Part shown: positions 59,578 to 64,000 of the stretch, in pieces
Layout: every line of letters starts with the position of its first letter
Numbering within the stretch: the stretch's first letter is position 1
NCBI RefSeq assembly: GCF_001267925.1
Contig: NZ_CP011409.1
Coordinates: forward strand, 3,472,001 to 3,536,000
Reading direction: 5' to 3'
Origin: Herbaspirillum hiltneri N3
GTDB taxonomy: Bacteria > Pseudomonadota > Gammaproteobacteria > Burkholderiales > Burkholderiaceae_D
DNA: 64,000 nucleotides
Program-made: the position numbers and the translations under genes
The notes under the pieces: model-generated
What the model was told of the DNA's origin: nothing
Databases searched by the model: none
The model's input: only the letters and a program-made list of their open reading frames with translations

Positions 59578-60930
59578 ATGGCCGCAACTCCTGACACTCA
59601 AAACAGCACCAGCAAGGCGAGCAAGATTCAGCTCTTTTCCCTCAGTTCGCCGCAGATGCGCGCCTTCCACCTGACCTGGATGGCCTTCTTCGTCTGCTTC
59701 TTCGCCTGGTTCGCCTGCGCGCCGCTGATGCCGGTCATCAAGGGCCAGCTCGGCCTGACCGTGCAGCAGATCGCCAACATCAACATCGCCGCCGTCGCCG
59801 TCACCATCCTGGTGCGCCTGGTGATCGGCCCGCTCTGCGACCGCTACGGTCCGCGCAAGGCCTACACCGGCCTGCTGCTGATCGGTGCGCTGCCGGTGAT
59901 CGGTGTCGGCTTCGCGCAGACCTATGAAACTTTCCTGTTCTTCCGCCTGTGCATCGGCGCGGTCGGCGCCAGTTTCGTAATCACCCAATACCATACCTCG
60001 GTGATGTTCGCGCCCAACGTGGTGGGTACCGCCAATGCGGCGACCGCCGGCTGGGGCAATGCCGGGGGCGGTGTGGCGCAAGGCCTGATGCCGCTGCTGC
60101 TGGCCGCGATGCTGATGCTGGGCGTGGGCGACAACCTTGGCTGGCGCGTCGCGCTGCTGGTGCCGGGCCTTATGATGCTGGCGATGGCGGCAGTCTACTG
60201 GCACTTCACGCAGGATTGCCCGCAAGGCAACTTCGACGAACTGCGCGCCGCCGGCATCGTCATCGAAAGCGGCAAAAAAGGCGGCTGGGCGAGTTTTCGC
60301 GCCGCCAGCGCCAACTACCGCGTGTGGATGCTGTTCATCACCTACGGCGCCTGCTTCGGCGTGGAAATCTTCATCCACAACATCGCCGCCATCTATTACG
60401 TCGATCACTTCGGCCTGTCGTTGAAGAGCGCCGGCATCGCCGCCGCCAGCTTCGGTTTGCTGGCGCTGTTTGCACGCGCGCTGGGCGGCATCATCTCGGA
60501 CAAGGTTGCCCGGGTCGGCGGTAGCGGCGGCCTCAACCGCCGCGCCACGCTGTTGTTCGTCATGATGCTCGGCGAAGGCCTCGGCCTGCTGTGGTTTGCC
60601 CATGCCGGCAGCGTCACGCTGGCAGTGATCGCGATGCTGTGCTTCGGCCTGTTCACCCACATGGCATGCGGCGCGACCTATGCGCTGGTGCCGTTCATCG
60701 ATCGCAAGGCGCTGGGCGGCGTGGCCGGCATCATCGGCGCGGGCGGCAACGTCGGTGCGGTGCTGGCCGGCTTCCTGATGAAGGGACTGGGCGACACCCA
60801 GCAGACCCTGAGCATGCTCGGCGTGCTCGTGACGATCTCGGCGCTGTGCGCGGTCGCCGTGCGCTTCACCGCCAGCGACAAGAACGACGAGCCGGCACTG
60901 GCCGTCGGCGCCAACAATATTCCCGCCTGA
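59578..60930 (+). CDS. narK: Nitrate/nitrite transporter, NarK/NasA MFS family
   Basis: 450 residues, 12 helices. The two nitrate signature segments are present: GWGNAGGGVAQG in helix 5 and GAGGNVGAVLAG in helix 11, together with the substrate-binding Arg residues in helices 2 and 8 regions (LVRLVIGPLCDRYGPRKAY). Imports nitrate for assimilation. The ATG at 59578 follows the leader terminator; a TTG upstream at 59539 would place the start within that hairpin and is rejected. First gene of the operon. Confidence 0.92.
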   Translation: MAATPDTQNSTSKASKIQLFSLSSPQMRAFHLTWMAFFVCFFAWFACAPLMPVIKGQLGLTVQQIANINIAAVAVTILVRLVIGPLCDRYGPRKAYTGLLLIGALPVIGVGFAQTYETFLFFRLCIGAVGASFVITQYHTSVMFAPNVVGTANAATAGWGNAGGGVAQGLMPLLLAAMLMLGVGDNLGWRVALLVPGLMMLAMAAVYWHFTQDCPQGNFDELRAAGIVIESGKKGGWASFRAASANYRVWMLFITYGACFGVEIFIHNIAAIYYVDHFGLSLKSAGIAAASFGLLALFARALGGIISDKVARVGGSGGLNRRATLLFVMMLGEGLGLLWFAHAGSVTLAVIAMLCFGLFTHMACGATYALVPFIDRKALGGVAGIIGAGGNVGAVLAGFLMKGLGDTQQTLSMLGVLVTISALCAVAVRFTASDKNDEPALAVGANNIPA

Positions 60931-60943
60931 GGAGAACCTGATC

Positions 60944-63517
60944 ATGAACATCATCGTCATTGGCCACGGCATGGTCGGTCACAAATTCCTGGAGTCGCTG
61001 GCTGAAAGCGGCGCCGCCAACCTCAAAGTCACCGTACTGTGCGAAGAGCCGCGTCCGGCCTACGACCGCGTGCACCTGTCCGAATTCTTCGCCGGCAAAT
61101 CCGCCGACGACTTGTCACTGGTTGCACCGGGCTTCTTCGACGCCGGCAAGAGCACCGTCGACTTCGACCTGAAGCTCAACGCCAAGGCGCAGAACATCGA
61201 CATCACCGGCAAGACCGTCACGGTCAACATCAACGGCGCCGTGGAAACACTCGCCTATGACAAGCTGGTCATGGCCACGGGATCCTATCCTTTTGTCCCC
61301 ACCGTCGCGGGCAACCAGCGCAAGGATTGTTTCGTCTACCGCACCATCGAAGACCTCGAAGCCATGCTTGAGTGCGGCAAGCGTTCCAAGACCGGCGTGG
61401 TGATCGGCGGCGGCCTGCTCGGCCTGGAATGCGCCAAAGCGCTGCGCGACATGAACCTGGAAACGCATGTGGTCGAATTCGCCCCGCGCCTCATGGCGGT
61501 GCAGGTCGACGAGAGCGGCGGCCGCATCCTGCGCCAGAAGATCCAGGATCTCGGCGTCACCGCCCACACGCAAAAGAACACGCTGGAAATCGTCGACGGC
61601 AAGACCGGCACGCATCGCATGAACTTCGAGGACGGCACCCACCTCGACACCGACATGATCGTATTCTCGGCCGGCATCCGTCCGCGCGACGAACTGGCGC
61701 GCGAGTCAGGCCTGAAGGTCGGCGACCGCGGCGGTATCGTGATCGACAACAGCTGCATCACCTCCGATCCCGACGTCTACGCCATCGGCGAATGCGCACT
61801 GTGGAACGGCAAGATCTTCGGCCTGGTGGCGCCCGGCTACGACATGGCGCGCACCGCTGCCAAGCACATGCTGGCACACCTGAATGACGCCGCCGAAGTG
61901 CAGCAATTCAACGGCGCCGACATGAGCACCAAGCTCAAACTGATGGGCGTGGACGTCGCCAGCATCGGCGACCCGCACGGCAAGGAAGCCGGCGCGCGCT
62001 CCTATCAGTTCACCGACGAACGCAAGCAGATCTACAAGAAGATCGTGGTCTCCGAATCGGGCAAGCACCTGCTCGGCGCGGTGATGGTCGGCGACGCCGC
62101 CGAATACGGCACGCTGCTGCAGATGATGCTCAACCGCATCGAACTGCCGGAATCGCCCGAGTTCCTGATCCTGCCGCAAGCCGACGGCAAGGCCAAGGTC
62201 GGCCTCGGCGTCGACGCCCTGCCCGACAGCGCACAGATCTGTTCATGCAACAACGTTTCCAAGGGACAGCTATGCGCAGCGGTGGCCTCGGGCGTGACCA
62301 CCATCGGCGAACTCAAGAGCTGCACCAAGGCCGGCACCGCCTGCGGCGGCTGCGTGCCGCTGGTGACGCAGGTGATGAAGGCCGAGATGAAAAAACAAGG
62401 CCTGGCCGTCAACAACCACGTCTGCGAACACTTCCCTTACTCGCGCCAGGAGCTGCATCACCTGGTGCGCGTGAACAAGATCAAGAGCTTCGGCGACTTG
62501 CTGGCGCAGCATGGCAAGGGCCTCGGCTGCGACGTCTGCAAGCCGGTCGCGGCGAACATTCTGGCTTCCTGCTGGAATGATTTCGTGCTCAAGAAGGAAC
62601 ACGCCAGCCTGCAGGATTCTAACGACTACTTCCTCGGCAACATCCAGAAGGATGGCACGTACTCGGTGGTGCCACGGATGGCCGGCGGCGAAGTCACGCC
62701 GGACGGCCTGATCGCGGTCGGACAGGTCGCCAAGAAATACGGCCTCTACACCAAGATCACGGGCGGCCAGCGCGTCGACCTGTTCGGCGCCCGCGTCGAG
62801 CAATTGCCTGATATCTGGGAAGAACTGATCGCCGCCGGCTTTGAAACCGGCCACGCCTACGGCAAGTCGCTGCGCACGGTGAAATCCTGCGTCGGTTCGA
62901 CCTGGTGCCGCTACGGCGTGGACGACAGCGTCGGCCTGGCAATCGAACTGGAAAACCGCTACAAGGGCCTGCGTTCGCCGCACAAGATCAAGTTCGGCGT
63001 GTCCGGCTGCACCCGCGAATGCGCCGAAGCGCAAGGCAAGGACGTCGGCATCATCGCCACTGAGAAAGGCTGGAACCTGTACGTCTGCGGCAACGGCGGC
63101 ATGAAGCCGCGCCACGCCGAACTGATCGCCTCCGATCTCGACAAGGCGACCATGATCCGCTACATCGACCGCTTCCTGATGTTCTACGTGCGCACCGCCG
63201 ACCGCCTGCAACGCACCAGCACCTGGCGCGACAACCTCGAAGGCGGTCTCGATTACCTGAAGAGCGTGGTCATCGACGACAAGCTGGCGATCGCCGCCGA
63301 ACTGGAAGCCGACATGCAGCACGTGGTCGACACTTACGAATGCGAATGGAAGAAGGCCGTCACCGATCCGGAGACACGCAAGCGCTTCCGCCACTTCGTC
63401 AACAGCAAGGAAGCCGACCAGAACGTCAAGTTCGTCGACGAGCGCGGCCAGATTCGCCCGGCCACGGTTGCCGAGCGCAAGCTGATCGATATCCCTGTGG
63501 TGGCGGAAGCAATCTGA
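60944..63517 (+). CDS. nirB: Assimilatory NADH-nitrite reductase, large subunit
   Basis: 857 residues. FAD part: IVIGHGMVGHKFLE and ATGSYPFVPT; NADH part: VVIGGGLLGLECAKAL; a BFD-like [2Fe-2S] domain with CSCNNVSKGQLC and CTKAGTACGGC (about 425-480); then siroheme and [4Fe-4S] domains with CVGSTWC and GCTREC. It reduces nitrite to ammonia with NADH. It begins 13 bases after narK and pairs with NirD. Confidence 0.95.
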   Translation: MNIIVIGHGMVGHKFLESLAESGAANLKVTVLCEEPRPAYDRVHLSEFFAGKSADDLSLVAPGFFDAGKSTVDFDLKLNAKAQNIDITGKTVTVNINGAVETLAYDKLVMATGSYPFVPTVAGNQRKDCFVYRTIEDLEAMLECGKRSKTGVVIGGGLLGLECAKALRDMNLETHVVEFAPRLMAVQVDESGGRILRQKIQDLGVTAHTQKNTLEIVDGKTGTHRMNFEDGTHLDTDMIVFSAGIRPRDELARESGLKVGDRGGIVIDNSCITSDPDVYAIGECALWNGKIFGLVAPGYDMARTAAKHMLAHLNDAAEVQQFNGADMSTKLKLMGVDVASIGDPHGKEAGARSYQFTDERKQIYKKIVVSESGKHLLGAVMVGDAAEYGTLLQMMLNRIELPESPEFLILPQADGKAKVGLGVDALPDSAQICSCNNVSKGQLCAAVASGVTTIGELKSCTKAGTACGGCVPLVTQVMKAEMKKQGLAVNNHVCEHFPYSRQELHHLVRVNKIKSFGDLLAQHGKGLGCDVCKPVAANILASCWNDFVLKKEHASLQDSNDYFLGNIQKDGTYSVVPRMAGGEVTPDGLIAVGQVAKKYGLYTKITGGQRVDLFGARVEQLPDIWEELIAAGFETGHAYGKSLRTVKSCVGSTWCRYGVDDSVGLAIELENRYKGLRSPHKIKFGVSGCTRECAEAQGKDVGIIATEKGWNLYVCGNGGMKPRHAELIASDLDKATMIRYIDRFLMFYVRTADRLQRTSTWRDNLEGGLDYLKSVVIDDKLAIAAELEADMQHVVDTYECEWKKAVTDPETRKRFRHFVNSKEADQNVKFVDERGQIRPATVAERKLIDIPVVAEAI

Positions 63518-63531
63518 CCTTGATGGAGAAC

Positions 63532-63903
63532 ATGAGCATGCACAGCGACCGACAACTCAATCATTGCGAACACTGGACCGAAGTCTGCGACATCGCCGAC
63601 ATCGTGCCCAACACCGGCGTCTGCGCGCTGATCGGCAGCGAACAGGTGGCGGTGTTCCATGTCATCGATGGCGCCCACAACGAGACGCGGGTGTTCGCCA
63701 TCGGCAACTACGACCCGAATGCGGAAGCCTCGGTGCTGTCGCGCGGCCTGGTCGGCAGCATCGGCGAACGCATCGTGGTCGCTTCGCCGATCTACAAGCA
63801 GCACTTCGATCTGCAGACAGGCGAGTGCATTGAAGCACCCGAACATTCGGTCAGCGCCTACCCTGCGCGCGTCGAACACGGCAAGGTCTGGGTGGGCGCA
63901 TGA
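63532..63903 (+). CDS. nirD: Nitrite reductase small subunit
   Basis: 123 residues, Rieske-like fold without the cluster-binding Cys/His pairs, as is usual for NirD. WTEVCDIADIVPNTGVCALIGSEQVAVFHV and GNYDPNAEASVLSRGLVG...IYKQHFDLQTGECIE are characteristic. Of two in-frame ATG codons, 63532 is only 3 bases after GGAG, so 63538 may be the true start. The stop overlaps the next gene (ATGA). Confidence 0.93.
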   Translation: MSMHSDRQLNHCEHWTEVCDIADIVPNTGVCALIGSEQVAVFHVIDGAHNETRVFAIGNYDPNAEASVLSRGLVGSIGERIVVASPIYKQHFDLQTGECIEAPEHSVSAYPARVEHGKVWVGA

Positions 63904-64000
63904 CGGTCGTTCCGGCACCTGCCGAGCTTCCAATCGCTTCTGCAAAGAAGCCGTCGCTGGTCGTGATCGGCAACGGCATGGCCGGCATGCGCACGGTCGA
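63900..64000 (+). CDS. FAD-dependent NAD(P) oxidoreductase, N-terminal part, cut by window edge
   Basis: 33 residues are visible, starting from an ATG that overlaps the nirD stop by 4 bases. After a short leader comes SLVVIGNGMAGMRTV, the dinucleotide-binding motif of the NirB N-terminus and of rubredoxin/nitrite reductase-type flavoproteins. Coupled to nirBD it could feed electrons to an assimilatory nitrate reductase encoded beyond the edge (inference). Confidence 0.75.
   Translation, partial: MTVVPAPAELPIASAKKPSLVVIGNGMAGMRTV

Noticed and set aside
1..64000. CRISPR arrays, insertion sequences, rRNA genes or prophage
   Set aside because: No regularly spaced direct repeats, transposase or integrase motifs, rRNA sequence or phage structural genes were seen.

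Overview
The window is GC-rich and almost fully coding. Gene content points to a betaproteobacterium of the order Burkholderiales, most likely an Oxalobacteraceae member such as Herbaspirillum. The pointers are a polyol ABC operon, class III formaldehyde detoxification, an NtrC-type assimilatory nirBD locus, many c-di-GMP proteins and many small TetR-controlled detoxification units. This placement is inferred from gene content, not from a marker gene. Genes are transcribed in both directions, and I see no large prophage, insertion sequence or CRISPR array.

Layout. 1-1.3 kb: a cut-off Cache sensor and a secreted cupredoxin-like protein. 1.4-6.7 kb: a TetR regulator divergent from a three-gene tripartite efflux operon (NodT/EmrA/EmrB). 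7.2-14.9 kb: a polyol uptake and oxidation operon (binding protein, two permeases, xylitol/sorbitol-type dehydrogenase, ATPase, AraC regulator, xylulokinase). 15-16.9 kb: glutathione-dependent formaldehyde oxidation. 17.3-25.4 kb: a large GGDEF-EAL protein, an orphan peptide-binding protein, a secreted unknown, an MFS exporter and an aldo/keto reductase. 25.5-33.3 kb: a TRAP binding protein, a zinc alcohol dehydrogenase, a truncated SDR remnant and a five-gene CoA-dependent acid catabolic operon resembling itaconate/citramalate degradation. 33.6-39.6 kb: M20 peptidase, MASE1-GGDEF protein, LysR, TauE, a 31-residue membrane protein, an atypical SDR and tRNA-Ser. 39.7-48.4 kb: detoxification genes (GSTs, SDRs, haloacid and haloalkane dehalogenase-like enzymes, VOC, YciI, DoxX) with two TetR regulators. 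48.5-49.7 kb: a YcaQ-family gene with a frameshift.

49.7-56.7 kb is the most distinctive region: a bufferin-type operon (bufA1 precursor peptide, DUF692/MNIO enzyme, DUF2063 partner, DoxX) followed by a chemoreceptor, and upstream an NrsF-type anti-sigma, a TetR, an ECF sigma factor and a second NrsF. Two identical TGTAACC-N16-CGAA promoters face away from each other between bufA1 and the first NrsF gene, which ties the modules together.

56.7-64 kb: an AraC regulator and aldehyde dehydrogenase, then narK-nirB-nirD and the start of an FAD oxidoreductase. The narK leader carries a consensus sigma-54 promoter, a dual-hexaloop ANTAR RNA motif and an overlapping terminator, so the nitrate operon is probably controlled both at initiation and by antitermination.
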